Positions 1-9,436 of a stretch of DNA of 64,000 bases are shown piece by piece. How positions within the stretch are numbered: the stretch's first letter is position 1; each line of letters starts with the position of its first letter. Under the pieces are notes generated by a model. The model searched no databases and was not told the origin of the DNA. It saw only the letters and a list, made by a program, of their open reading frames with translations. Made by a program: the position numbers and the translations under genes. The DNA comes from CAYPGJ01 sp050174775. GTDB lineage: Bacteria; Planctomycetota; Phycisphaerae; Phycisphaerales; UBA1924. The stretch lies in NCBI GenBank assembly GCA_050174775.1, contig JBFXJP010000001.1, positions 62,001 to 126,000 of the forward strand. The letters are read 5' to 3'.

Positions 1-12
1 TAGCATGGGCGA

Positions 13-1818
13 ATGCTCGAGGCGCTCGTGCCCATCCTCGGCGCAACCGGCGGCGACGGAGACGTCCTCGTCGGCGCGCTCATCATCCTCGCCACCGCCG
101 GACTCGTCGCCGTCGCCATGCGTCGACTCCGGCTCGAGGTCGTCCCCGCCTATCTCATCGCAGGCGCCCTCATCGGCCCCCACGCCCTCGCGCTCGTCGC
201 TTCACCAGACAGCGTCAACGCCATCTCCCACACCGCCATGATCCTCCTCATGTTCGGGATCGGGCTCCACCTCGACCTCGGCATGCTCCGCTCAGGCGTC
301 GGCGTCATGATCGTGGCGGGCGTCTGCTCCTGCGTCGCCATCACACTCGTCGGCTGGCCCATCGCGATCGCCTTCGGCCTCTCCGCGCCGACCGCGCTCG
401 CCGTCTCCATGGGCCTCAGCATGTCCTCCACGGCCGTCGTGCTCCGCATCCTCATGGAGCGCCGCGAGATCCGCCGCCCGGCCGGGCGCATGTCCTTCTT
501 CATCCTCATCGTGCAGGACATGGTCGCCATCGCCATGCTCGTCGCCATCTCCGGTCTCGCGCAGTGGGCCAACGGCCCCGAGACGCAGGCCAACATGACC
601 GAGACTCGATCCTGGACCGACTTCATTGCAGACGCTGCGCTCAAGATCGGCGTCGTTGCCGGCATCATCGTCGGCGGCAGACTCCTACTCCCGCCCCTCC
701 TCCGTGAGGCCGCCAAGGGCAAGTCCACCGAAATCATGATGGTGCTCTCCACCGCCGCAGCCCTCGGCGCAGCCATCGCCACGCAAGCCGTCGGCTTCAG
801 CGCCGAACTCGGCGCCTTCCTCGCAGGCCTCCTCCTCTCCGCCACGCCATTCCGTCACCAACTCTCCGGACAGATCGGACCCGTCCGCGACCTCTTCATC
901 GCCGTCTTCTTCACCGCCGTCGGAATGCAACTCAACCCCGGCACCCTCGTCCACGACTGGTGGATCATCGCCCTCGGCCTCGTCGTCACCCTCACCGTCA
1001 AAGCCGTCCTCATCGGCCTCACCTGCTGGAGTGTCGGCGCCGCGCCCACCACCTCCGTGGCAGTCGGCCTCTCCCTCGCGCAGGCCGGCGAATTCAGCCT
1101 CGTCGTCCTCGCCTCCGCCCGACTCAAGAACGTCATCTCCGAGTCACAACTCAGCGCCGTCACCGCGATCGTCGCCATCTCCCTCATCATCACCCCCGCG
1201 CTCTTCAAACTCTCCTCGCGCCTCAGACCATGGGCGCTCCGGCTCCGTCCGGCGCCCTGGATCTCTTCCGGTCAGGTCGCCAACCTCATGGATCAGACCC
1301 CGCAGGAGGAAGCCACGGCGCCAGAGTCCGCCCTCCGTCTCCGGCACGTCATCCTCGCGGGCTACGGCGTTGTCGGCCGTGCCGTCGCGGAGAAACTCGA
1401 CACGCTCGGCATCAACTACACCATCGTCGAGTTCAACCCCAGCACCGTGAAGCTCCAGGCCGGCCTGGGCCGCTCCATCGTCTACGGCGACGTCACCAAC
1501 GAAGCTGTGCTCGAATCCGCCGGCGCCGGCCACGCCGACGCCGTCATTCTCACCATCCCCGACGAAGAAGCCGTCCTCCGTGCGTGCCAGCTCGTTCGCG
1601 CCATGAACCCCGGCGCCTTCATCGCCGTCCGCACCAACTACCTCTCCAAAGGCATGCTCGCCACCAGCTTGGGCGCTGATCACGTCACCGTCGAAGAGAT
1701 CGCCACGGCAGAGTCCATGGCCTGGGAAGTCACCAAGAGACTCACCGAACGCGCTCTGGGGCAGGCCAACGTGCTCAACCCCTCCAGCCCAGGAAACGTC
1801 ACCGTCACCCCTGAGTGA
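13..1818 (+). CDS. CPA2-family cation:proton antiporter with C-terminal RCK (TrkA-N) domain
   Basis: Inner-membrane antiporter expected to exchange K+ or Na+ for protons (Kef/CPA2 family). The 601-residue protein has about twelve hydrophobic segments over residues 15-400. A cytosolic nucleotide-binding RCK domain follows from about residue 440, where the Rossmann motif GYGVVG and the downstream acidic residue in IVEFN are visible. A family-typical GLSMSSTAVV segment lies near residue 135. An in-frame stop lies four codons upstream of the first ATG, so the gene is complete. There is no TrkA-C domain after the RCK fold, so it is shorter at the C-terminus than some relatives. The ion specificity cannot be read from sequence. 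It converges with trxB. Confidence 0.9.
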   Translation: MLEALVPILGATGGDGDVLVGALIILATAGLVAVAMRRLRLEVVPAYLIAGALIGPHALALVASPDSVNAISHTAMILLMFGIGLHLDLGMLRSGVGVMIVAGVCSCVAITLVGWPIAIAFGLSAPTALAVSMGLSMSSTAVVLRILMERREIRRPAGRMSFFILIVQDMVAIAMLVAISGLAQWANGPETQANMTETRSWTDFIADAALKIGVVAGIIVGGRLLLPPLLREAAKGKSTEIMMVLSTAAALGAAIATQAVGFSAELGAFLAGLLLSATPFRHQLSGQIGPVRDLFIAVFFTAVGMQLNPGTLVHDWWIIALGLVVTLTVKAVLIGLTCWSVGAAPTTSVAVGLSLAQAGEFSLVVLASARLKNVISESQLSAVTAIVAISLIITPALFKLSSRLRPWALRLRPAPWISSGQVANLMDQTPQEEATAPESALRLRHVILAGYGVVGRAVAEKLDTLGINYTIVEFNPSTVKLQAGLGRSIVYGDVTNEAVLESAGAGHADAVILTIPDEEAVLRACQLVRAMNPGAFIAVRTNYLSKGMLATSLGADHVTVEEIATAESMAWEVTKRLTERALGQANVLNPSSPGNVTVTPE

Positions 1819-1839
1819 CCCCGGTCGGGCGCCCCTCGA

Positions 1840-2826
1840 TCAGTGCATCCCCTTCGCGCCGAGCCAACGCTCCGCATCCAGCGCGGCCTGGCACCCCATT
1901 CCCGCAGCCGTCACCGCCTGCCGATACGTCGGGTCCGCCACGTCCCCAGCAGCGAACACCCCCTCGATGTTCGTCACCGACGAGCGCGTGCGCAGCATGA
2001 CGTACCCCTTGTCGTCGAACTCGATCCCGGACCCCTTGAGGAACCCCGTGGCCGGCGTGTGCCCGATGGCCACAAACAGCCCCGTCACCTCCAGCGTCGA
2101 CTCCTCCCCCGTCTTCGTGTCCTTCAGCCGCACGCCGGAGACCTTCTCGTCTCCCAGCACGTCGACCACCACCTTGTTCCAGAGCACCTTCGCGTTGGGC
2201 TGCGAGCGGTAACGATCCTGCATGATCTTGCTCGCGCGGAACTCGTCCCGACGGTGGATCACATACACCGCAGAAGCGAACTTCGTGAGGTATGTGGCCT
2301 CCTCCATGGCCGTGTCCCCGCCCCCGACCACGGCCAGCGGCTTCCCGCGGAACATCGGCAGCGCGCCGTCGCACACCGCGCACGCGCTCACGCCCCCACC
2401 CGTCATCGCCAACCGCCGTTCATTCTCCAGCCCGATCCAGTTCGCCGTCGCGCCCGTCGCGATGATCACCGCGTGCGCACGCACCGTTCCTCCCTCGCTC
2501 GTCCGCAACGTAAACGGTCTTGTCGAGAAATCACACGACTCGATGTCCTCCCCGATGACCCGCGTCCCGAACCGCTCCGCCTGCTTCTGGAAGTGCGCCA
2601 TCATCTCCGGGCCCGTCACCCCCTCCGGGAATCCCGGGTAGTTCTCGACGTCGGTCGTCAGCATCAACTGACCGCCAGGCAGCACGAGCGACGGATTCTG
2701 CTTCGGCACCCCCACGTAGCACACCGGGTGCAGATTCGCGCGAGCGGCGTAGATCGCCGCCGTCCACCCCGCAGGGCCGGAACCGATGATCACGACCTTC
2801 TCGACATTCCCGTTCGACTGGCTCAT
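1840..2826 (-). CDS. trxB: Thioredoxin-disulfide reductase
   Basis: Cytoplasmic FAD flavoenzyme that reduces thioredoxin with NADPH. Visible features are the FAD-binding GSGPAGWTAA near residue 15, the redox-active CAVC disulfide near residue 148, an NADPH-binding VVGGGDTAMEEA after it, and the C-terminal FAD contact FAAGDVADPTYRQ. At 328 residues it has the normal length for the low-molecular-weight bacterial enzyme. It stands alone, convergent with the upstream antiporter and transcribed in the same direction as the next gene, with no thioredoxin gene beside it. Confidence 0.96.
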   Translation of the reverse strand: MSQSNGNVEKVVIIGSGPAGWTAAIYAARANLHPVCYVGVPKQNPSLVLPGGQLMLTTDVENYPGFPEGVTGPEMMAHFQKQAERFGTRVIGEDIESCDFSTRPFTLRTSEGGTVRAHAVIIATGATANWIGLENERRLAMTGGGVSACAVCDGALPMFRGKPLAVVGGGDTAMEEATYLTKFASAVYVIHRRDEFRASKIMQDRYRSQPNAKVLWNKVVVDVLGDEKVSGVRLKDTKTGEESTLEVTGLFVAIGHTPATGFLKGSGIEFDDKGYVMLRTRSSVTNIEGVFAAGDVADPTYRQAVTAAGMGCQAALDAERWLGAKGMH

Positions 2827-2884
2827 GCGTATCAGATGTCCCTCAGCGCGGGACGTCGCCCGCGGCGTTCAATCCTCGTGACCA

Positions 2885-4963
2885 TCACTTCAGCCGCGGA
2901 CCCACCGGACCCGAAGGCGCCTCCTCTTCCGCCGGCTTCGCCCCCTCCGCAGGCGCCGCCGATGCAGGCTTCGGCTCCGGCAGCGGGATCAGGTCGTGCA
3001 GCGCCCAAGGGCCCGTCAACTCGCCCGCGCTCACCTCACCCTTGGCAACGCGTTCCCGCAACAGCGTGATCATCGGCGGCCAGATCAGAAGGTCCGCGCC
3101 CGCATGGCCCACCTCGCGCGCCCACTCGCGCACGCCATTCGGGCCCGACGAGTACAGCACGAACGTCGAGTCATCGAACGCCACGCTGAACGTCTTCGCG
3201 CCCCCCAGCGCCACGTCCCCACGCTCACCGAGCCCCGACGGCGACGCCGGTGGCCGGAGCTTGACCAGCTCCTCATACGCCTGACGGAGCTGATCCTTCT
3301 CCTTCAGCTTCTTATGCATCGTCGCAAGGAACAGCGTGTACAGCGCCTCCTCCGTAGGCACGGACGACGACGCCGGGTTCCAGATCTCCCCCCAGAACGA
3401 CGGCTCCCCGAGCACCGCGCCCACCGTCGGTCCCACCACCGCGCTGAAATACTCCTTCAGGATCGTCCCCAGCTTCGTCCGATCGAACCGCGACTGCTCG
3501 ATCGCGCGCTCGAACTTCTGCTCCGCCTCTTCCTGCGGCGCCACAACCTCCAGCGCCCCGCGCAGCGTCTCCAGCGTGATGTGCTCCGGGATCACGGGCG
3601 GCTGCTCCGCAACGTCAGACCCGCCCACGCGCACCGTGTGCGGCTTGGGCAGCTCGCGCTCCCCCCGAGGCTGATCCCGGATCGGAACGAAGTAGTGAAA
3701 CTCCGTCCCGTTCGTGGTGTACGTGTCCTTCTCCACCGTCTTGATGTACGCCGGCCGCGCCGCGGACAACGCCACCGGGAACGTGTTGTACCGATTGCGG
3801 AACGCAGCAGCCGCGAGCGCCATCCGCGCCCCGGCCGCCTCAGCCGCAACACGCTGCCGCGCCGTGAACAGGCTCGGGAACGGCTCCGCCACCTGCGCCA
3901 CCACCGAGTACCTCGTCTTGTCCAGCCGCGCGTAATCCGACGGCGTCTCCAGAATCCGATCGTCCTGACGCAACCCCCACCGCAGCTCAAAGTCCTTGAA
4001 CACGCCCCGCAGCGAGTCTCCGGTGTCAAATGTCCCGGCATGCCCGACCGCGGCGTCCTGCCACCGCGCCGCCTCCCCGAACTGCAGCAACGGCCGCTCC
4101 GACGACGTCACCAACGCCATCGTCGCGCCGAACCGGCTCCCGCTCGCCCCCCCGCGCTCCTCAAACGCCCGCGCCACGATCTGCTCGCCCGCAATCCGCG
4201 CCCCCTTCGGCAGCCGCAACCGATCCAGCCCCAGGTTCCGCTGATTCAGCGACTCGATCGCCGTGCCCAACTCCGTGTCCGTGATCTTCTCCTGATGCAC
4301 GCGCACCACGTCCAACGCGCGCTCCAGGCCGATCACCATGTTCCGCAGCCCCCACCTCACCTCCGGCGCAAACTCCCGGTCCGCCAGCAACCGTGCAAAG
4401 TGCGTCCACGCCACCATCAGCGTCAACGCCTCGTTCGGCTTCCCCATTGCCGCCAGCCGCGTCGCCTCCACCTGTGTTAGACACGCCAGCCGATCCAGCC
4501 CATCCAGATGCAGGAACCGCGCCGCCGCAAGAATCGGCGGCTCGCCAAGCTCCGTGTACAGACCCTTGCTCCGCAGCGTTCCGTCCACGGCCCCAGCCCC
4601 GTACGGCTGCAGATACGCGAACCGCTTCCCCGGCTCGCCAACCTTCCGCACCGCCTCAATCGCCCCCTGCTGCGCAGCCCCCAACGCCCACGCCTCCACC
4701 TCACCCCACTCCGCCGACCCCGGCGCCAGCAGCGCTGCATGCAGCGGCGTCCGCGCCGCCTCCGGCACAGGGTCCATCCCAGCAACAGCAGTCAACACGA
4801 TCACATCAGCCCGCAACTCATTGGGCACGACACGATCCCGACCCTCATAGATCGCGTTCACCTGCTGCACGAACGACGCGTCGTCCGCCCCCACAGCCGA
4901 CGTCCCCGTCGCAAACAACACCACGCCCGCCAACCCAGCCCACGCCGCTCGTGCATAGCCCAT
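2885..4963 (-). CDS. Large exported protein of unknown function
   Basis: I do not recognise a named family. The ATG at 4963 is chosen because an AGGGAG ribosome site lies seven bases upstream and the product then begins with a good signal peptide (GYARAAWAGLAGVVLFATGT, cleavage near SAVGA). A frame-open extension of 25 codons upstream lacks these signs. The 692-residue protein is mostly helical. Near residue 370 it has an alanine-rich stretch followed by FRNRYNTFPVAL. Near the C-terminus it has FVLYSSGPNG and DLLIWPP, which recalls the 'alaL-rYr--hG-yP--L' and 'lYSvGpDG' pattern in many planctomycete secreted proteins. The tail is rich in Pro, Ala and Glu. Probably periplasmic or surface-located. 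Confidence 0.7.
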   Translation of the reverse strand: MGYARAAWAGLAGVVLFATGTSAVGADDASFVQQVNAIYEGRDRVVPNELRADVIVLTAVAGMDPVPEAARTPLHAALLAPGSAEWGEVEAWALGAAQQGAIEAVRKVGEPGKRFAYLQPYGAGAVDGTLRSKGLYTELGEPPILAAARFLHLDGLDRLACLTQVEATRLAAMGKPNEALTLMVAWTHFARLLADREFAPEVRWGLRNMVIGLERALDVVRVHQEKITDTELGTAIESLNQRNLGLDRLRLPKGARIAGEQIVARAFEERGGASGSRFGATMALVTSSERPLLQFGEAARWQDAAVGHAGTFDTGDSLRGVFKDFELRWGLRQDDRILETPSDYARLDKTRYSVVAQVAEPFPSLFTARQRVAAEAAGARMALAAAAFRNRYNTFPVALSAARPAYIKTVEKDTYTTNGTEFHYFVPIRDQPRGERELPKPHTVRVGGSDVAEQPPVIPEHITLETLRGALEVVAPQEEAEQKFERAIEQSRFDRTKLGTILKEYFSAVVGPTVGAVLGEPSFWGEIWNPASSSVPTEEALYTLFLATMHKKLKEKDQLRQAYEELVKLRPPASPSGLGERGDVALGGAKTFSVAFDDSTFVLYSSGPNGVREWAREVGHAGADLLIWPPMITLLRERVAKGEVSAGELTGPWALHDLIPLPEPKPASAAPAEGAKPAEEEAPSGPVGPRLK

Positions 4964-5212
4964 CGTGCTGCTCCCTGAACCTGCCACGCCCACGACCTCC
5001 AAACGGCCATCCAGCCCGCCACAGTCGCGGAGCGGCACTATACCGGCCTCGATCCTGCGCCCTTCCTTCTACGCCCAAACCACCTCCCGGGTCGTTTCCT
5101 CCCTCCCCTTTCCCCCTCCCGCACCGTACACTGTCGCCCCCGCTGATCGACCCCCACCAGGGCGCACGATCAGCCAATGCACGCATTCCCGCGCCCCCCC
5201 CCGAGGTGAACG

Positions 5213-6355
5213 ATGATCGTCGGTGTCCCCAGAGAAGTGAAGTCGGACGAGTCCCGCGTCGGCATGCTCCCCGTCGGCGCTGAACTCCTCAAGCGCGACG
5301 GGCACGCCGTCCTCGTCGAGCGCGGCGCCGGCGAGAACGCAGGCTTCCCCGACGACCTCTACATCGCCGCGGGCGCCACCATGGTCGACACCGCCGCGGA
5401 AGTCTGGGGCAAGGCCGATCTCATCGTCAAGGTCAAGGAGCCGCAGGCCAAGGAAATCGCCCACATGCGGCGCGGCCAGCTCGTCTTCACCTATTACCAC
5501 TTCGCCGCAGACAAGCCCATGACCGTCGGATGCCTCGACAAGGGCATCATCTCCCTCGTCTACGAAACGCTCGAGCAGCCCGGCCCCACCGGACGCCCGA
5601 CACTCCCGCTCCTCACCCCCATGTCCGAAGTCGCGGGCAAAATGTCCGTCCAGGAAGGCGCCAAGTTCCTGGAGAAGCCCGAGGGCGGCCGCGGCATCCT
5701 CCTCGGCGGCATCCCCGGCGTCTCGCCCGCAAAGTGCGTCGTTCTCGGCGCCGGCGTCGTCGGAACCTGCGCAGCCAAAATGGCCGCTGGTCTCGGCGCC
5801 AACGTCTTCATCCTCGACGTCAACCTCGACCGGCTCCGCTACCTCGACGACGTCATGCCCGCCAACTGCACCACCGTCTTCTCCGAACCACACGCCATCC
5901 GGCACCACCTCCGCGACGCCGACCTCATCATCGGCGCAGTCCTCATCCCCGCCGCCAAGGCTCCCTACCTCGTCCGCCGCGATGACCTCAAGAACATGAA
6001 GCCCGGCTCCGTCCTCGTCGACGTCGCCATCGACCAGGGCGGCTGCTTCGAGACCAGCAAGCCCACCACACACTCAGACCCCATCTACACCGTCGACGGC
6101 GTCATCCACTACTGCGTCGCCAACATGCCCGGCGCCGTGCCCCGCACGAGCACGCTCGGCCTCACCAACGCCACCCTCCCCTGGGTCCTCCGCATCGCCA
6201 ATGCCTCCAAGGAAGGCGGCCCCGCCGCAGGCGTCCGCGCGCTCGCCAAAGCCGATCCCGGCTTCGCCAAAGCGATCGGCGCCGAAGACGGAATGCTCTA
6301 CTCACAGCCCGTCGCGGAAGCCCACGGCCTCACCTACACACCCCCGCGCTTCTGA
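5213..6355 (+). CDS. ald: Alanine dehydrogenase
   Basis: Cytoplasmic NAD-dependent oxidative deamination of L-alanine to pyruvate and ammonia, or the reverse amination. The N-terminus MIVGVPREVKSDESRVG is diagnostic of the AlaDH/PNT family. The substrate-binding region carries KVKEPQ and the nucleotide fold carries VVLGAGVVGTCAA near residue 180. The motif ANMPGAVPRTST near residue 305 is the conserved C-terminal hinge. The length of 380 residues is slightly above the usual 370. A GAGGTGA ribosome site precedes the ATG. It is monocistronic; both neighbours face the other way or converge. Confidence 0.96.
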   Translation: MIVGVPREVKSDESRVGMLPVGAELLKRDGHAVLVERGAGENAGFPDDLYIAAGATMVDTAAEVWGKADLIVKVKEPQAKEIAHMRRGQLVFTYYHFAADKPMTVGCLDKGIISLVYETLEQPGPTGRPTLPLLTPMSEVAGKMSVQEGAKFLEKPEGGRGILLGGIPGVSPAKCVVLGAGVVGTCAAKMAAGLGANVFILDVNLDRLRYLDDVMPANCTTVFSEPHAIRHHLRDADLIIGAVLIPAAKAPYLVRRDDLKNMKPGSVLVDVAIDQGGCFETSKPTTHSDPIYTVDGVIHYCVANMPGAVPRTSTLGLTNATLPWVLRIANASKEGGPAAGVRALAKADPGFAKAIGAEDGMLYSQPVAEAHGLTYTPPRF

Positions 6356-6362
6356 GCTCCAC

Positions 6363-6683
6363 TCACCGCGCAACCACATACGGCGCCAACCGGCTCACCG
6401 TGCGCGCCCCGATACCGCTCACTCGCTCCAGATCGCGCACGCTCCCGAACGCGCCCCGCGCCGAGCGATCCTCCAAAATCCGCTTCGATAACCCCGGCCC
6501 GATCCCCGGCAACAGCCGCAATTCCCCCGCGCCCGCACGATTCACGTCCACCAGCCGCGATCCCGCGCCCGCACTCCCCCATGGCGTGGCAACCCCCACC
6601 CGATGATCGAGCGTCAACGCACCGCACGCGATCGTCGACAACAACATCGTCCACGCACCGACCCGTGCGGCCAACGGCGACAT
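6363..6683 (-). CDS. ComEA-like helix-hairpin-helix protein
   Basis: Short protein (about 106 residues from the ATG at 6683) with an N-terminal hydrophobic segment (AWTMLLSTIACGALTL) and a C-terminal tandem helix-hairpin-helix domain: VDVNRAGAGELRLLPGIGP followed by LERVSGIGARTV. This is the architecture of ComEA, the membrane-anchored DNA receptor of natural transformation. No other competence gene is nearby, so the role is inferred. The frame stays open to 6764, but that would overlap the upstream gene by 62 bases. The start at 6683 leaves a 19-base gap to the upstream stop and suggests one transcript with the GH10-like gene. No clear ribosome site is seen. Confidence 0.72.
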   Translation of the reverse strand: MSPLAARVGAWTMLLSTIACGALTLDHRVGVATPWGSAGAGSRLVDVNRAGAGELRLLPGIGPGLSKRILEDRSARGAFGSVRDLERVSGIGARTVSRLAPYVVAR

Positions 6684-6702
6684 CGGCGCACGCCCGCCCA
6701 AC

Positions 6703-8265
6703 TCACGCGCTCCCGGCAGGCTCAGGCAGCGACCCGCCCAACCCCAGCGGCGTGCGACGCTCACGCATCATCTGACGCATCCGCGCGATCCGCGCCAAAC
6801 CCGGCTTCGGCTTCCCGTCCGTCCCGATCAGCCCGCCCAACGGCTGCTCCAGCGACGTCGTGGCGCCCGGCGGGTCGTACAACTCCTGCCAGCACACCGA
6901 GCGCACGAACGGCTTCGACAGACAGATCGTCAGCGCCTCCGCGATCCATTCCGCCTGCGCATCCCCCGACCAAGCCTTCCGCCACGCCCCCGCGCGCTCG
7001 CACCCCGTCGACGACCCGCTCGGCGCCCCCAGCGCCGTGACAGCCAACGGACGATCGAACATCGCATACGTGTCCAGCATCGCCGACAGCCGCATCATGT
7101 CCCGCACCGACCGTCCCGCGCCCCCGTCCCCCATCTGGATGCGCAGTCCGAACGCGTCGATGTCCACGCCCTGCTGGTGCGCCATCTCCGCATACAGCAG
7201 CGGCGGCGCCGACCGATCGTTCGTTGCGTAGTGCTCCCCGAACGGCTGATCGATCTCCACCACCACCTCACTCGACGGCTGCAGCTTCTTCACCACCAGC
7301 ACGCACAGCCGAGTCAGGTCCATCAGCTGCTCGAGCGTCAGCGGGAACGAGTCGTTGAGGTGCAGCCCCGAGCACACCACCCACCTCGACACCGCCTTGC
7401 GATACCGAGTCACCACGCGCTTCAGGTGTTCGAAGCACACCTCGCGAAGCGTGTCGTAATCGTTCTCCCAGATGTGCAGCCACTCCGGCGTCCGCCCCGC
7501 ACGAAAATCAATCAGCGGCCCCGCGTGCACCGGCAGCTTCGCATCCCGCACCGCCCACTCCACCCACTTGTCCGTCTTCGTGAACGAATACTCCCCCTCC
7601 TCCGGCTCCAGCGCGGTCCAACGCATCGGCATGCACACGAAATCAAACGTGTCCCGCACCACCCGCTGCAGCGCCGCCCCGCTCTGATCGCGCCGGATCA
7701 CCGCGCCGACCCCGTACGAAGCGGCCGAAGACCCCGACCCGTGCGCCGCGTCCAGCCGGATGCGCAGCATCACGTCCGCCACCAGCAACGCCAACCGCTC
7801 GCTCGCGCAGATCCCCTGGCACAGCGCCTCCCGCGCCAGCTCGTCCTGCTCCTTGGTGTACGCCCCGTCAGCCCCCCGAGACGCCGACAACGCCCGCGTG
7901 AACGCCGACCGTGCCTTCTCGAACATGGCGAACGCCGGCTCATCCGCCGGGATGTCCCCGTTCACCCATTCCTCCAGCTTGTTGAGGAACAGCATGATCC
8001 GGTGCCGCGCCAGCTCCAGCGACAGCAGGTAGGGCGCCTCCCGCTCCGGCAGCAGACACGTCTGCAGCGAGCACACCCCGCACTCACCCACGTCGAACAG
8101 CGTCGTCAGCCCCGAAGCCTCGTGCGTGGTCTTCTCACAGATCAGCGCGTTTCCCTGCGCATACACCGCGCCCCCGATCGGAACGTCGTCCGGCCCGATC
8201 AGGAACGCGCGCTCCGCAAGGTCCTTCACGCGCGCCGGACTGTCGAACACCACGAACGAAAACAT
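6703..8265 (-). CDS. GH10-fold (endo-xylanase-like) protein lacking both catalytic glutamates
   Basis: 520 residues. Residues 1-170 form an N-terminal domain of unknown role with several cysteines (ECGVCSLQTC near 61-70). From about residue 190 the sequence follows the glycoside hydrolase 10 barrel: DFVCMPMRWTALEPEEGEYSF near 208-228, HAGPLIDF near 247-254, then the strands that normally hold the acid/base WDVVNE and the nucleophile ITELD. Here these read WVVCSG (295-300) and VTALG (409-413), so both catalytic glutamates are replaced by glycine and alanine. Xylanase activity is therefore unlikely; a carbohydrate-binding or regulatory role is possible. There is no signal peptide. The start at 8265 is chosen because the longer frame runs into purC on the other strand. 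Confidence 0.75.
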   Translation of the reverse strand: MFSFVVFDSPARVKDLAERAFLIGPDDVPIGGAVYAQGNALICEKTTHEASGLTTLFDVGECGVCSLQTCLLPEREAPYLLSLELARHRIMLFLNKLEEWVNGDIPADEPAFAMFEKARSAFTRALSASRGADGAYTKEQDELAREALCQGICASERLALLVADVMLRIRLDAAHGSGSSAASYGVGAVIRRDQSGAALQRVVRDTFDFVCMPMRWTALEPEEGEYSFTKTDKWVEWAVRDAKLPVHAGPLIDFRAGRTPEWLHIWENDYDTLREVCFEHLKRVVTRYRKAVSRWVVCSGLHLNDSFPLTLEQLMDLTRLCVLVVKKLQPSSEVVVEIDQPFGEHYATNDRSAPPLLYAEMAHQQGVDIDAFGLRIQMGDGGAGRSVRDMMRLSAMLDTYAMFDRPLAVTALGAPSGSSTGCERAGAWRKAWSGDAQAEWIAEALTICLSKPFVRSVCWQELYDPPGATTSLEQPLGGLIGTDGKPKPGLARIARMRQMMRERRTPLGLGGSLPEPAGSA

Positions 8266-8403
8266 CGTCTGCCGCGTCTCCTCACAAGGACCACGACCGA
8301 TCCCGCCACATCCTAAGCGAAGCCCGCGACCCCCATCCCCGAACCCGCCCGACGCGCCCATGAGTCGGAACCGCCCGGCGCCGATTCCATCCCCGCCTGT
8401 AGC

Positions 8404-9378
8404 ATGACCCCGATGCAGGCCCTCCTCAGCACCGACCTCCCCCTCCCGAACCGCCGAGAAGGCAAGGTGCGCGACCTCTACGACCTCCCCCCCGCCGCGC
8501 CCGGACAGCCCCCACGAGTCCTCATCATCGCCTCCGACCGCATCTCCGCCTTTGATGTCGTCATGCCCACCCCCATCCCGGGCAAGGGCGCCATCCTCAC
8601 AGACATCGCAACGCGCTGGTTCCGCTTCATCGAAGACCGCAACCTTGCGCGCACCCACCTCCTCTCCACCGACGCCCGCGACGTCCCCTCCATCTCCGAG
8701 CCACAACAACAATCCATCGCGGGCCGATGCACCATCGCGCGCAGGTGCCGCGTCATCCCCATCGAATGCGTCGTCCGCGGCTATCTCGCAGGCTCAGGCT
8801 GGGCCGACTATCAGGCCACCGGCGCCGTCTGCGCCGTCCCCCTCCCCAAAGGCCTCAAACGCGGCGACCGTCTCATGGACTCCTGCGCCGGACCCATCTT
8901 CACACCCGCCACCAAGGAGGAACGAGGGCGCCACGACGAGAACATCTCCTACGAACGCGCCTGCGAACTCGTCGGCGAGCCCCTCATGCGCACGCTCCGC
9001 GACGTGTCCATCGCGATCTACTCCCACGCGCACGACTACGCCCTCCAACGCGGCCTCATCCTCGCCGACACCAAGTTCGAGTTCGGCTTCCCCGTCGACG
9101 CACACGGACACGAATCACCCGACCCCATCCTCATCGACGAGGCCCTCACTCCCGACTCCTCCCGCTACTGGCCCGCCGATGGATGGGCCCCCGGACGCGA
9201 ACAGCCCTCCTTCGACAAGCAGTTCCTCCGCGAGCACCTTCTCACGCTCGTCGAGCAGGGCAAATGGGACAAATCCCCCCCCGCGCCACAACTCCCCGAC
9301 AACATCGTGCAGGGCACCCTCGCGCGCTACGAAGACGCCAGACGCCTCCTCTTCCCCAACGAACCCACGCTTTTTTGA
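8404..9378 (+). CDS. purC: Phosphoribosylaminoimidazole-succinocarboxamide (SAICAR) synthase
   Basis: Cytoplasmic ATP-dependent ligase of purine synthesis joining CAIR and aspartate to SAICAR. Family motifs are GKVRDLYDL at residues 20-28, IASDRISAFDVVMP near 43, ECVVRGYLAGSGW near 122-134, and DTKFEFGF near 220. It is 324 residues, similar to the yeast-type enzyme, longer than the 240-residue E. coli form. The ATG at 8404 is followed by another in frame at 8413; neither has a strong ribosome site. It is divergent from the GH10-like gene, with 138 bases between starts. Confidence 0.96.
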   Translation: MTPMQALLSTDLPLPNRREGKVRDLYDLPPAAPGQPPRVLIIASDRISAFDVVMPTPIPGKGAILTDIATRWFRFIEDRNLARTHLLSTDARDVPSISEPQQQSIAGRCTIARRCRVIPIECVVRGYLAGSGWADYQATGAVCAVPLPKGLKRGDRLMDSCAGPIFTPATKEERGRHDENISYERACELVGEPLMRTLRDVSIAIYSHAHDYALQRGLILADTKFEFGFPVDAHGHESPDPILIDEALTPDSSRYWPADGWAPGREQPSFDKQFLREHLLTLVEQGKWDKSPPAPQLPDNIVQGTLARYEDARRLLFPNEPTLF

Positions 9379-9436
9379 GGAGCCCGCCGATACCCCGCCG
9401 ATACGTTCAAGCCGGACGCGGCACGGACGCCGTACG

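Noticed and set aside
6703..8265. Active endo-1,4-beta-xylanase
   Set aside because: Both catalytic glutamates are missing and there is no signal peptide.
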